Source: Gammaproteobacteria bacterium
GTDB lineage: Bacteria > Pseudomonadota > Gammaproteobacteria > UBA6429 > Thiohalophilaceae
Assembly (NCBI GenBank): GCA_024275115.1
Contig: JAJRZT010000027.1
Coordinates: forward strand, 1-41,871
Direction of reading: 5' to 3'
DNA length: 41,871 bases
Part shown: in pieces, positions 7,601 through 16,591 of the stretch
Layout of the letters: every line of letters begins with the position of its first letter
Position numbering within the stretch: the first letter of the stretch is position 1
Translations under genes and position numbers: made by a program
The notes under the pieces: model-generated
What the model was told of the DNA's origin: nothing
Seen by the model: only the letters and a program-made list of their open reading frames with translations
Database searches by the model: none

Positions 7601-10000
7601 CTTAAATAAACGCATGTTATTATTTTTTTCCAGCCATACCTTAAATTTATCAAAAGGCATCGGCTTCGCAAAATAATATCCTTGTGCAATATCGCAGCCA
7701 AGTTCACTTAACATGTTTAAAGTGGCTGCATCTTCAATACCTTCAGCGACCACTGACAAATTCATATGGTGAGCAAGCACCAGTACTGCCCGTACAATCG
7801 CTTCATTATCACTGTCATTGGTTATATTGTAGATAAATGATTTATCAATCTTAAGTTCATCAACGGGTAGTTTTTTAACATACGCCAGTGATGAATGTCC
7901 TGTGCCAAAATCATCTATCGACAGGGACACACCCATTGCATCCAGCTTTGTTAATATCTCTATCGCAAAATCAGGATCATCCATAATGGCACTTTCCGTT
8001 AATTCAAGAGTAAGTAACTCGGGGGGCACCGACCATTTTTCAAGCATACTAATAATAATTGAAGCGATACGTTCATCACGCAAGTTCAATGCCGATAAAT
8101 TAACTGAAATATTTAGAGCTTTATTAAAAGACAGGCATTCATTGCAATCTTCCAATGCCTTATTTAACACCCATTCGGTCAGTGGCTGAATAAAACCAGA
8201 TTGCTCAGCAATGGGAATAAAATTATCCGGTGCAATCAAGCCCTGTTCAGCATGCTGCCAGCGAATAAGTGTTTCTGCGCCACAAACACGCCCGTCTGCT
8301 ATGGATATTTTGGGTTGATAGTAAAGTACCATTTCATTTTTCTTGATGCTAGCAAAAAGATCCTGTTCCAGCTTCAAGGTATGTAAACTGTGTTGATTTC
8401 TTGCAGAATCATAAATAGAAAAACCACACTTTCTGTTTTTTGCATCATACATTGCAATGTCTGCATGGCTCACTAATGCGTGCATATCCTCACCGTGCAT
8501 AGGGTACATCGCAATACCAATACTCAAGCCAATCGTAAGCTTATGGTCATTAACTATAAAAGCCTGTTCCATTGCCAAAATCAGTTTCCGTGCAACAATA
8601 ATTGAATCTTCAATAGTGTGAATACCCGTAAGAATGGCAGAAAATTCATCGCCTCCCAAACGGGCAACCAGGCCATCATCAATTTGCGCGATTAATTCAT
8701 TATCCAACTGACAAACCACATCGTCATCACGCAAAATATTATGCAGTCGCAAGCTAACGGCTTTTAATAATTCATCGCCCACATGATGTCCCAGGGTATC
8801 ATTTACACCTTTAAAACGATCTAAATCAATTAAGAATAATGTGAAAGGTGATTTTGTTTGACGGTAGACCTGAATAAAACTTTCTAACGATGCCTGAAAT
8901 TGATTACGGTTGGGTAATTTAGTTAACGGATCAGTGTATGCCATGTGTTCCAGTGATTTATATAAACTACTCAGTTTTGTCGACATATCATTAAAACCAC
9001 TGGTAATTTCAACAATTTCTTTTGTACCAGATAACGTTAGCTGCTCTCCTATTCGTGTTTGATCTGAGTGTAAACTGTTGAGCTTGTTCGCAAGGACATT
9101 AAGCGGAATAAGCATGGTCTTGCGAATAATAAAAATGCCCAACATAACAATTAAAAATGTTCCAACACCTGCAATCAGTAAAACATCAAGACGAGCCTGT
9201 TGCAGTGATTGAGTAAGCTGACTGATATTCTGCGCCGTAAATATTGATAATATGGGTGACCCATCTGATGCTTTGAGCTCATAGTTTGCAATCAATGCCG
9301 TATTTTCCTGCTTTGGCCAATTTTCTGATTGAAAAATAATTTTTTTATGATGTGATTGAAATTTAAGCGGCATCCCCAGATTGGATTCCATCATGGATAG
9401 ATTATGTGAGGGTTCGGTAACAACGACAACATACCCCTTTAATCGCAGACCACCCACCGGCACCAGCACGGCATATATTGGCTGGTTTGCGTATAAACAT
9501 AAATCTTGCAGTATTTGCATACGCTGCGCACCGCTGCGAAGCCGGGCTCGCTTAAATAATTGAGGGCAAATTGTTCCCTCATGCCCGCTAAAAAATACTG
9601 AGCCTTCAAATGACTCACTCAGAATAGAAAATTCGGTATCCAGGACAACAAGCTGCTCAAGCTTAATAACATCGCCGGTTACAAAATACTGGTGAAATTG
9701 ATTGTCCAGCAACACCTGTAATATATTTTTATCTTTTGTTTTTAGTGCAATGTCAAAAGCGTTCCTGAATGCGACCGTGCTCTGAAGTGCAAGCCCAAGA
9801 TCCCGTGATATATTTTTTAAATCCTTTAAATGTTCTTTGGCCTCAATGTGGATTATCTCCTTCACCATTCTTTGCTGATTATCAAAAACCAGATCACGGT
9901 GAATCGAGCCACTGATTAAGGCCAGGGCAAGTGCAAGTAGCCCCATCAAGCCAAGAATAACGGCTAAAATAGTGCGGACTGAGAAACTGGAAAGTCTCAT
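7580..10000 (-). CDS. Membrane-anchored GGDEF-EAL cyclic-di-GMP signalling protein
   Basis: 806-residue inner-membrane protein with both diguanylate cyclase and phosphodiesterase domains. A first transmembrane helix (about 9-31) and a second (about 272-293) enclose a periplasmic sensor of about 240 residues. A HAMP-like linker (about 295-345) follows. In the GGDEF domain (about 355-530) the active motif GGDEF is intact at 449-453. RDDD (424-427) is followed by an extra segment of about 16 residues before VARLGGDEF. In the EAL domain (about 545-790) the signature is ETL (576-578) and the metal/catalytic residues look present: NLS, LELTES, IDDFGTG, ELKIDKSF, VAEGIED and the QGYYFAKP end. It could therefore make or degrade c-di-GMP; direction cannot be told. 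It follows the exported rhodanese gene by 17 bases, suggesting an operon. The sensor's ligand is unknown. Confidence 0.92.
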   Translation of the reverse strand: MRLSSFSVRTILAVILGLMGLLALALALISGSIHRDLVFDNQQRMVKEIIHIEAKEHLKDLKNISRDLGLALQSTVAFRNAFDIALKTKDKNILQVLLDNQFHQYFVTGDVIKLEQLVVLDTEFSILSESFEGSVFFSGHEGTICPQLFKRARLRSGAQRMQILQDLCLYANQPIYAVLVPVGGLRLKGYVVVVTEPSHNLSMMESNLGMPLKFQSHHKKIIFQSENWPKQENTALIANYELKASDGSPILSIFTAQNISQLTQSLQQARLDVLLIAGVGTFLIVMLGIFIIRKTMLIPLNVLANKLNSLHSDQTRIGEQLTLSGTKEIVEITSGFNDMSTKLSSLYKSLEHMAYTDPLTKLPNRNQFQASLESFIQVYRQTKSPFTLFLIDLDRFKGVNDTLGHHVGDELLKAVSLRLHNILRDDDVVCQLDNELIAQIDDGLVARLGGDEFSAILTGIHTIEDSIIVARKLILAMEQAFIVNDHKLTIGLSIGIAMYPMHGEDMHALVSHADIAMYDAKNRKCGFSIYDSARNQHSLHTLKLEQDLFASIKKNEMVLYYQPKISIADGRVCGAETLIRWQHAEQGLIAPDNFIPIAEQSGFIQPLTEWVLNKALEDCNECLSFNKALNISVNLSALNLRDERIASIIISMLEKWSVPPELLTLELTESAIMDDPDFAIEILTKLDAMGVSLSIDDFGTGHSSLAYVKKLPVDELKIDKSFIYNITNDSDNEAIVRAVLVLAHHMNLSVVAEGIEDAATLNMLSELGCDIAQGYYFAKPMPFDKFKVWLEKNNNMRLFKEPLINS

Positions 10001-10017
10001 AAAAAAATTTTCAGGGA

Positions 10018-10458
10018 TTAGTGTTTAATAAAGGGATAATTTTTAGCCGTCCACTCTGCGTAGCCACCTCGAAACCAGTAGATATTGTTGTAACCACACT
10101 TAAGCGCAATTCGGGAAGACTTGAGGCTGCGCCCGCATTTCACTCCATTACAATAGAAAAACACCATTGCATTCTTTTTGGGTATCACCTTAGCCAGAGT
10201 CGCACAATTCGTCTTGATATCAGGCAGGCTGATTGAGCCTTCAATATAGCCCTGCAAACGATCTTCATTGATCCGTGCATCAATAATAAAAAGGCGGGGG
10301 TTTTTGGCTGCAATATCCAGAAGCTGTTCTGCTGACACCGTTATTGCACCCGGGATCTGAAGTGGGGCTTCTTCATCAAGTGCATAACTCAGGTTCATAA
10401 CCGACAACAACAAAGAAGCAAAAATAACATGTAAAATAAATTTTGTTAACTGCGCCAT
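10018..10458 (-). CDS. Exported rhodanese-like protein
   Basis: 146 residues with a signal peptide (hydrophobic 8-23, likely cut after SYA at residue 26) and one rhodanese domain (about 40-143). The active loop reads CNGVKCGRS with the candidate catalytic cysteine at C103 and a second cysteine at C108. The domain's IDAR and GGYAEW marks are present. Rhodaneses carry sulfane sulfur on the cysteine; the periplasmic substrate here is unknown. A good Shine-Dalgarno (AAGGAG, 10471-10476 on the minus strand) supports the start. It is the first gene of a probable two-gene unit with the GGDEF-EAL protein, so it might feed or tune that protein's periplasmic sensor, which is inference from position. 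Confidence 0.85.
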   Translation of the reverse strand: MAQLTKFILHVIFASLLLSVMNLSYALDEEAPLQIPGAITVSAEQLLDIAAKNPRLFIIDARINEDRLQGYIEGSISLPDIKTNCATLAKVIPKKNAMVFFYCNGVKCGRSLKSSRIALKCGYNNIYWFRGGYAEWTAKNYPFIKH

Positions 10459-10795
10459 AATTATTTAACTCCTTAATTATTATAAACCTGTAGATTTGGA
10501 AATTTATTTAAAGTAAGCCTGTATTTCATATCCATCAGGTATATCATCGACCTGTACAGGCTAAACTTTAGCCCCATTTTAAGCACAATGGCTTACCGCC
10601 ACTAGCAAGCGGACTGGGAAATTAGAGCTGATCCATCGGCTTTTATCTTAATCGCTTAACAAAACCTGAAATTATACAAAATAACCAGAACATCCCTTTA
10701 AATTGCAGCTATCCTTATGTTAATGAAGACTAAAATTAGACACTGTGTTATTTTACAGAATCGATGATATCGCCGTGAAATAGATAAGGAATCCT
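10459..10795. other. Divergent intergenic region between rhodanese and fadE
   Basis: About 337 bases separating a minus-strand gene from the beta-oxidation operon. It must carry promoters for both, but I could not find a pair of -35/-10 boxes good enough to call. No palindrome of the PsrA or FadR type was recognised. Ribosome sites are clear at both ends: AAGGAG before the rhodanese and AAGGA (10785-10789) before fadE. Confidence 0.5.
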
Positions 10796-13048
10796 ATGAA
10801 AGAATCATCATCCGTAACAATTTGGCGCTTACGCTGGATTACCAGCCCCATTTTTAAATTGTTCAAACGCGTTACCCCCGCCATGTCACAAACGGAACGC
10901 GAAGCACTGGAAGCCGGTGATGTCTGGTGGGACGGTGAATTGTTCAGTGGCAGGCCAAAATGGGGACGTTTACGCAAAGTACCGCCACCCAGGCTAACCC
11001 CAGAAGAACAGGCCTTTCTTGACGGCCCGGTCGAAACTGTTTGCAGTATGATCGACGACTGGAATATCACGCAGAACGATTACGACCTGTCGGCCGATGT
11101 CTGGCAATACCTTAAAAGCAATGGCTTCTTCAGCATGATTATTCCAAAAGAATATGGTGGCCTGGCCTTTTCTGCTTTAGCGCACTCTGAAGTTGTACTT
11201 AAAATATCAACCCGCAGCGTCTCTGCCGCGGTTACCGTAATGGTGCCAAATTCATTGGGCCCCGGTAAGTTACTGTTAGAATACGGAACAGACGATCAAA
11301 AAAACCACTATCTGCCACGCTTGGCAAAAGGTGAAGAAATCCCCTGCTTTGCGCTTACCAGTCCCCATGCGGGCAGTGATGCCGGTGCAATTCCCGATTA
11401 CGGCATTGTCTGTAAACAAGACTTTGATGGCAAAAAAGACGTACTGGGTATGCGCGTTAGTTGGGACAAACGCTATATTACCTTAGGCCCGGTCGCAACC
11501 CTGCTCGGCTTAGCGTTTAAACTCTACGACCCTGAACACTTGCTCGGTGACAAAGAAGATTTAGGCATTACGCTGGCGTTAATCCCAACGGACACACCGG
11601 GTGTGAATATTGGCCGCCGCCATATGCCATTGAATATGATGTTTATGAATGGCCCGAATAGCGGTGACGGTGTCTTTATGCCATTGGACTGGATCATTGG
11701 CGGCCAGGATAGAATTGGCCAGGGCTGGCGTATGCTAGTTGAATGTTTAACCGATGGGCGCGCCATTTCGCTGCCCGCCTTAAGTGTCGGCGCTGGTAAA
11801 TTAGCCAGTCGCGGAATTGGTGCTTACGCTCGAATTCGGCGGCAATTTAAATTACCGATTGGAAAATTTGAAGGTGTCGAAGAAGCACTGGCACGAATTG
11901 GTGGCTACACCTATATGATGGATGCCGCTCGGCTATTAACTGTTGGCGCACTCGACCGCGGCGAAAAACCTTCTGTTATTTCCGCGATTGTTAAATACCA
12001 CTTAACCGAAGGCATGCGTAAAATTGTAAATGATGCGATGGACATTCAAGGTGGTGCCGGTATTTGTTTAGGGCCGCGCAATATTATTGGCCGGGTTTAT
12101 CAGGCGGTACCTATTAGCATTACGGTTGAAGGTGCCAACATACTTACCCGCACCATGATTATTTTTGGTCAGGGTGCAATACGTTCCCACCCCTATATTT
12201 TTAAAGAACTTGAAGCGATAGGTAATGAGGATCCGGATGCATCACTCGAAGACTTTGATCGTGCCCTGTTCGGCCATATTCGCTTCTTTTTCAGCAATAC
12301 ATTTAGAAGTTTGTTTCACGGATTAACCGCCTCCCTGTTTGTTATGGTAAGGGGCAAACGCCCGGTAAGACGCTATCATCAAAAACTCACACGTATCAGC
12401 GCGGCCTTTGCACTTATGACTGACCTGGCTTTAATGACCTTAGGCGGCAGTTTAAAACGTAAAGAAAAATTATCCGGTCGTTTAGGTGATGTCTTAAGTT
12501 ACCTGTATTTAGCCTCTGCCACATTAAAACATTTTGAAGACAATGGTTGCCCAAAAGAAGAACACCCTTTAGTACACTGGGCAACACAACATTGTTTATA
12601 CAAAGCACAAAATGCATTGCATGGCCTGTTACAAAACTTGCCCAACCGTCCTGTTGCATGGTTAGCACGTTTTATTATTTTCCCACTCGGTCGTCACTTT
12701 TCACCACCGAATGATAAATTAGGCCATCAGGTTGCACATTTATTAATTACCCCGTCCGCAGCACGCGACCGTTTAACCAAAGGGCTCTATATCCCCGATA
12801 ACAATACCGAAGCACTCGGTAAACTTGAAAGAGGTTTTGATAAAGTCATCATTGCCGGCCATGCCGAGAAAAAACTTTATCGCGGCCTTAAAGGGTATAC
12901 ACCAAATTATAATGGGCTTGACGATCTCATCAAACAAGGTTTAAAGCAGAATGTGATAACAGAGGAAGATGCAAAACTCATACGTGAAGCGGATGAAGCC
13001 CGTACCGACATTATCCAGGTCGACGACTTTGCACCCGACTACAAATAG
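10796..13048 (+). CDS. fadE: Acyl-CoA dehydrogenase, FadE type
   Basis: FAD-dependent enzyme of the first beta-oxidation step, acyl-CoA to trans-2-enoyl-CoA; 750 residues. FadE marks are the entry segment PAMSQTEREALEAGDVWWDG (28-47), the FAD/substrate segment CFALTSPHAGSDAGAIPD near 182-199, and the long C-terminal DUF1974 region (about 480-750) that ordinary acyl-CoA dehydrogenases lack. E. coli FadE is 814 residues with hydrophobic N-terminal segments; these are missing here, and the protein begins at the membrane-proximal part, so attachment to the membrane may differ. AAGGA precedes the ATG. It leads a five-gene operon, with 24 bases to the next gene. Confidence 0.93.
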   Translation: MKESSSVTIWRLRWITSPIFKLFKRVTPAMSQTEREALEAGDVWWDGELFSGRPKWGRLRKVPPPRLTPEEQAFLDGPVETVCSMIDDWNITQNDYDLSADVWQYLKSNGFFSMIIPKEYGGLAFSALAHSEVVLKISTRSVSAAVTVMVPNSLGPGKLLLEYGTDDQKNHYLPRLAKGEEIPCFALTSPHAGSDAGAIPDYGIVCKQDFDGKKDVLGMRVSWDKRYITLGPVATLLGLAFKLYDPEHLLGDKEDLGITLALIPTDTPGVNIGRRHMPLNMMFMNGPNSGDGVFMPLDWIIGGQDRIGQGWRMLVECLTDGRAISLPALSVGAGKLASRGIGAYARIRRQFKLPIGKFEGVEEALARIGGYTYMMDAARLLTVGALDRGEKPSVISAIVKYHLTEGMRKIVNDAMDIQGGAGICLGPRNIIGRVYQAVPISITVEGANILTRTMIIFGQGAIRSHPYIFKELEAIGNEDPDASLEDFDRALFGHIRFFFSNTFRSLFHGLTASLFVMVRGKRPVRRYHQKLTRISAAFALMTDLALMTLGGSLKRKEKLSGRLGDVLSYLYLASATLKHFEDNGCPKEEHPLVHWATQHCLYKAQNALHGLLQNLPNRPVAWLARFIIFPLGRHFSPPNDKLGHQVAHLLITPSAARDRLTKGLYIPDNNTEALGKLERGFDKVIIAGHAEKKLYRGLKGYTPNYNGLDDLIKQGLKQNVITEEDAKLIREADEARTDIIQVDDFAPDYK

Positions 13049-13072
13049 CCTCTAACCTAATGGAGAATAAAA

Positions 13073-14500
13073 GTGGCTGGAAAAAATAGCATTTCAGATA
13101 GCGAGACAGAAAAACAAAATATGACAAGCAAAAAGGCAACAAAGAAAAAAACAACAGCAAAAAAAGTAACCAGCAAAAAAACCACCACGGTTAAATCCAG
13201 AACAAGCAAAAATCGTTATGGGCGACGCGCTATTTATATTGTTGATGGTGCACGCACGCCACAATTAAAAGCACGCGGCAAACAGGGGCCTTTCAGTGCC
13301 GCCGATTTAGCGGTTAACTGCTCGCGGCCATTGCTCGCTCGGCAAGATTTTGACCCCAGCGCAATCGATGAAGTCATTATGGGCTGTGTTATGCCCAGCG
13401 CCGATGAAGCCAATGTGGCGAGAATTTTAGGCTTACGTCTCAATTGTGGCGTTGATGTGCCTGCTTATACGGTGCAAAGAAATTGCGCATCAGGTATGCA
13501 GGCACTCGACAACGCCGCCCAGTCAATCGCAATGCGCCGTTCTGAACTCATCCTGGCCGGCGGCGTAGAATCCATGAGCCGCGCACCCGTGTTACTCAAT
13601 GGCCATATGGTTAACTGGCTTGGCGACTGGATGCGTGCAAAAACAATCACTGACAAAGTAAAAACCATGGGTAAATTAAGACCCCGTTTCTTTGCACCCA
13701 TTATTGGATTGCTACGCGGTTTGTCGGATCCGGTTAATGGCCTGTCGATGGGGCAAACGGCCGAAATCATTGCCGATAAATTTAATATCAGTAGAGATAT
13801 GATGGACAGCTATGCCGTGCAAAGCCATCAACGTCTGAGTGCCGCGCAGGAAAATAACCACTTAACCGAAATTGAAACCATCTACGACACCAAAGGTAAT
13901 TTTTACGACCATGACGATGGCGTGCGCCACGATTCCGATATGCAAGGTCTTGCAAAATTGAAGCCTGTATTTGATCGCCCTTTCGGTAAAGTCACCGCAG
14001 GCAACAGCGCACAAATAACTGACGGTGCCAGTGTTTTACTGCTTGCCAGTGAAAAAGCGTTAAAAGATCATAACCTCACCCCCATTGCACAACTATTAGA
14101 TTGCGAATGGGCGGGACTCGACCCAGCGCAAATGGGGTTAGGCCCGGTGCATGCTGTTACTCCTATTCTGCAACGCAACCAATACGGTTTAAGCGACATT
14201 GATTACTTTGAAATTAACGAAGCCTTTGCCGGCCAGGTACTTGCCTGTCTGGCTGCATGGCAAAACGAGAAATATTGCAAAGAGGAATTAAACCTGGATA
14301 CACCATTGGGGGAAATCAGCATGGATAAATTAAATATCGATGGCGGCGGCGTGAGTATCGGCCACCCTGTTGGTGCCAGTGGTGCCCGCATTGTTTTACA
14401 CCTTATGCATATACTACAACGCACAAACAGCAAACGCGGCATAGCCAGCCTTTGTATCGGTGGCGGCCAGGGCGGTGCCATGATGATTGAACGAGTTTAG
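13073..14500 (+). CDS. fadI: 3-ketoacyl-CoA thiolase (FadI/FadA type) with lysine-rich N-terminal tail
   Basis: Thiolase that cleaves 3-ketoacyl-CoA to acetyl-CoA and a shortened acyl-CoA; 475 residues. The catalytic residues are present: C138 in RNCASGMQ, H431 in SIGHPVGASG, and C461 in ASLCIGGGQGG. The thiolase fold starts near residue 52 (AIYIVDGARTP). The first about 50 residues are an extension dominated by Lys and Thr, not part of the thiolase fold and unlike its neighbours. I chose the GTG at 13073 because GGAG (13062-13065) lies 7 bases before it. An ATG at 13121 would shorten but not remove the tail and has a weaker ribosome site. The symbol is by family and context; FadA and FadI are hard to separate here. 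Confidence 0.9.
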   Translation: MAGKNSISDSETEKQNMTSKKATKKKTTAKKVTSKKTTTVKSRTSKNRYGRRAIYIVDGARTPQLKARGKQGPFSAADLAVNCSRPLLARQDFDPSAIDEVIMGCVMPSADEANVARILGLRLNCGVDVPAYTVQRNCASGMQALDNAAQSIAMRRSELILAGGVESMSRAPVLLNGHMVNWLGDWMRAKTITDKVKTMGKLRPRFFAPIIGLLRGLSDPVNGLSMGQTAEIIADKFNISRDMMDSYAVQSHQRLSAAQENNHLTEIETIYDTKGNFYDHDDGVRHDSDMQGLAKLKPVFDRPFGKVTAGNSAQITDGASVLLLASEKALKDHNLTPIAQLLDCEWAGLDPAQMGLGPVHAVTPILQRNQYGLSDIDYFEINEAFAGQVLACLAAWQNEKYCKEELNLDTPLGEISMDKLNIDGGGVSIGHPVGASGARIVLHLMHILQRTNSKRGIASLCIGGGQGGAMMIERV

Positions 14501-14510
14501 GAGAGTGAGT

Positions 14511-16562
14511 GTGTCAACAACATATAAACATTGGAAAATAATAACCGATGATGAAAACATAACATGGCTGCACTTCGATAAAGCCGACAGTTCAACCAAT
14601 GTACTGTCACATGAAGTAATGGATGAACTTGAAACAGAGTTAAATAACCTGAATCAAAAACCGCCAGGAGCCGTGGTATTTTTATCGGATAAAAAGAATG
14701 GGTTTATTGCCGGTGCCGATGTCAATGAATTTAGCCAACTTGAAACAGAACATGTTGCACTAACCTTAATTCAACGTGGCCAACATATTATGAATATGAT
14801 CGAGCGCCTGCCCTGCCCAACGGTTGCCCTTATTCACGGGTTTTGTTTAGGCGGTGGTTTTGAGCTTGCCTTAGCCTGCCGCTTTCGCATTGCCGACAAC
14901 GATCCAAAAACAAAAATAGGTTTGCCCGAAATAAAATTAGGCATTCACCCTGGTTTTGGTGGTGCGGTTCGCAGCATAAGAACAGCCGGACCCATTGCCG
15001 CCATGAACTTAATGTTAACTGGTCGGGCTATTTCTGCCAGAGCGGCGAAAAAAATGGGGCTTATACATTATGCTATCCCCAAACGTCACCTTATCGCTGC
15101 GGCAAGAAGTGTCATAAAAAAAGCGCCACCCGCTCACAAAATTGTGTGGTGGGCACGCTTGGCCAATCATAAACTGGCTCGCCCGTGGGTTAAAAAAATA
15201 CTTATTAAACAGGTGGCAAAAAAAGCCCACCGCGCGCACTACCCGGCACCTTATGCTTTAATCGATTTATGGGAATGCTATGCAGACGATGAGCAGCGCT
15301 TTATGGAAGAAGAAGCTATTTCTGTTTCACAGCTTATGGTCACCAAAACAGCACAAAATCTTATACGGGTTTTTTCCTTACAGGAAAAGATGAAAAATTA
15401 TAGCCATTTAAAAGATTATCAGCCAAAACATATCCATGTGATTGGTGGTGGCGTAATGGGTGGTGACATTGCTGCATGGTGTGCCTTACAGGGGTACTCC
15501 GTCACCATACAGGATCGTGAACATGCCACACTGGCACGTGTCATTAAGCGTGCTTATAAACTTTATAAAAAGAAACTTAAAAAACGTTTACCCATCACCG
15601 AAGCACTGGATCGTTTGGTGCCTGACATTAATGGTAACGGGCTAAAACAAGCCGATGTTGTTATTGAAGCTATTTTTGAAGATGCTGAAGTCAAACGCCA
15701 GCTATTTAAAGAAGTGGAGCCACAGGTAAAAGCCGATTGTATTATCGCAACCAATACTTCAAGTATTCCATTAGAAGAACTTGCACCGGTTTTAAACGAT
15801 TCAAGCCGATTAGTTGGTCTACATTTCTTTAACCCGGTTGCCATGATGCCTTTAGTTGAGATTGTACGTGGTAAAACAACCAGTGATGAAACCATGCAAC
15901 GCGCGGCAAGCGTTACTAAATCCATACGCCGTTTACCTTTACCGGTTAGCAGCAGCCCAGGCTTCCTGGTTAACCGAATTTTAATGCCCTATTTAATGGA
16001 AGCCGTTGTGCTAGCCGAAGAAGGCGTTCCGTTAAAAGCTATCGATCAAGCCGCAACGGAATTTGGTATGCCAATGGGACCCATTGAGCTTGCAGATACG
16101 GTTGGTCTGGATATTTGTTTAAAAGTTGCTGAAAATTTGTCCCAAACAATGGATATAGGTGTACCTGAGCGACTACGAAATTTAGTGAACAAAAAACAAC
16201 TTGGCAAAAAAACAGACCAGGGCTTTTATGTATTTAAAAAGGGCAAACCTGTTAAACCTGCATTAGCAAAAGATTATACCCCACCAACCGATTTAGCCGA
16301 CCGGCTTATATTACGACTTGTTAATGAAGCCGTTGCCTGTTTGCGCGATGGCGTGGTTGATTCAAGTGATATGATCGATGCTGGCGTTATCTTTGGTACT
16401 GGTTTTGCCCCTTTCAGAGGGGGGCCAATGTGTTATGCTAATAGTCGCGGCATTGAACAGCTCATTAAATTACTCGAAAACCTTGACAGCCGATATGGAA
16501 ACCGGTTTAAACCTGACGATGGTTGGACAGAGCTAATAAAAGAAAATGCTGAAAGCGCATAA
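14511..16562 (+). CDS. fadJ: Bifunctional enoyl-CoA hydratase/3-hydroxyacyl-CoA dehydrogenase
   Basis: Carries out the hydration and NAD-dependent oxidation steps of beta-oxidation; 683 residues. The N-terminal crotonase domain (about 10-200) has the oxyanion segment FIAGADVNEF and both catalytic glutamates, in CLGGGFELAL and GLPEIKLGIHPGFGG. The dehydrogenase part has the NAD motif VIGGGVMGGDIAAW (about 307-320), ATNTSSIPLEEL and the histidine in VGLHFFNPV. A C-terminal helical domain (about 490-680) follows. I chose the GTG at 14511, because AGGAG (14499-14503), overlapping the thiolase stop, lies 7 bases before it. Upstream in-frame TTG and GTG codons lack that spacing. It is FadJ/FadB-like; the two cannot be firmly distinguished. 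Confidence 0.93.
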   Translation: MSTTYKHWKIITDDENITWLHFDKADSSTNVLSHEVMDELETELNNLNQKPPGAVVFLSDKKNGFIAGADVNEFSQLETEHVALTLIQRGQHIMNMIERLPCPTVALIHGFCLGGGFELALACRFRIADNDPKTKIGLPEIKLGIHPGFGGAVRSIRTAGPIAAMNLMLTGRAISARAAKKMGLIHYAIPKRHLIAAARSVIKKAPPAHKIVWWARLANHKLARPWVKKILIKQVAKKAHRAHYPAPYALIDLWECYADDEQRFMEEEAISVSQLMVTKTAQNLIRVFSLQEKMKNYSHLKDYQPKHIHVIGGGVMGGDIAAWCALQGYSVTIQDREHATLARVIKRAYKLYKKKLKKRLPITEALDRLVPDINGNGLKQADVVIEAIFEDAEVKRQLFKEVEPQVKADCIIATNTSSIPLEELAPVLNDSSRLVGLHFFNPVAMMPLVEIVRGKTTSDETMQRAASVTKSIRRLPLPVSSSPGFLVNRILMPYLMEAVVLAEEGVPLKAIDQAATEFGMPMGPIELADTVGLDICLKVAENLSQTMDIGVPERLRNLVNKKQLGKKTDQGFYVFKKGKPVKPALAKDYTPPTDLADRLILRLVNEAVACLRDGVVDSSDMIDAGVIFGTGFAPFRGGPMCYANSRGIEQLIKLLENLDSRYGNRFKPDDGWTELIKENAESA

Positions 16563-16591
16563 ATAAAACATAATGTAATGGAATAACCCTT

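Noticed and set aside
14487-14510. Upstream TTG and GTG starts for the bifunctional fadJ gene
   Set aside because: The AGGAG at 14499-14503 is correctly spaced only for the GTG at 14511.
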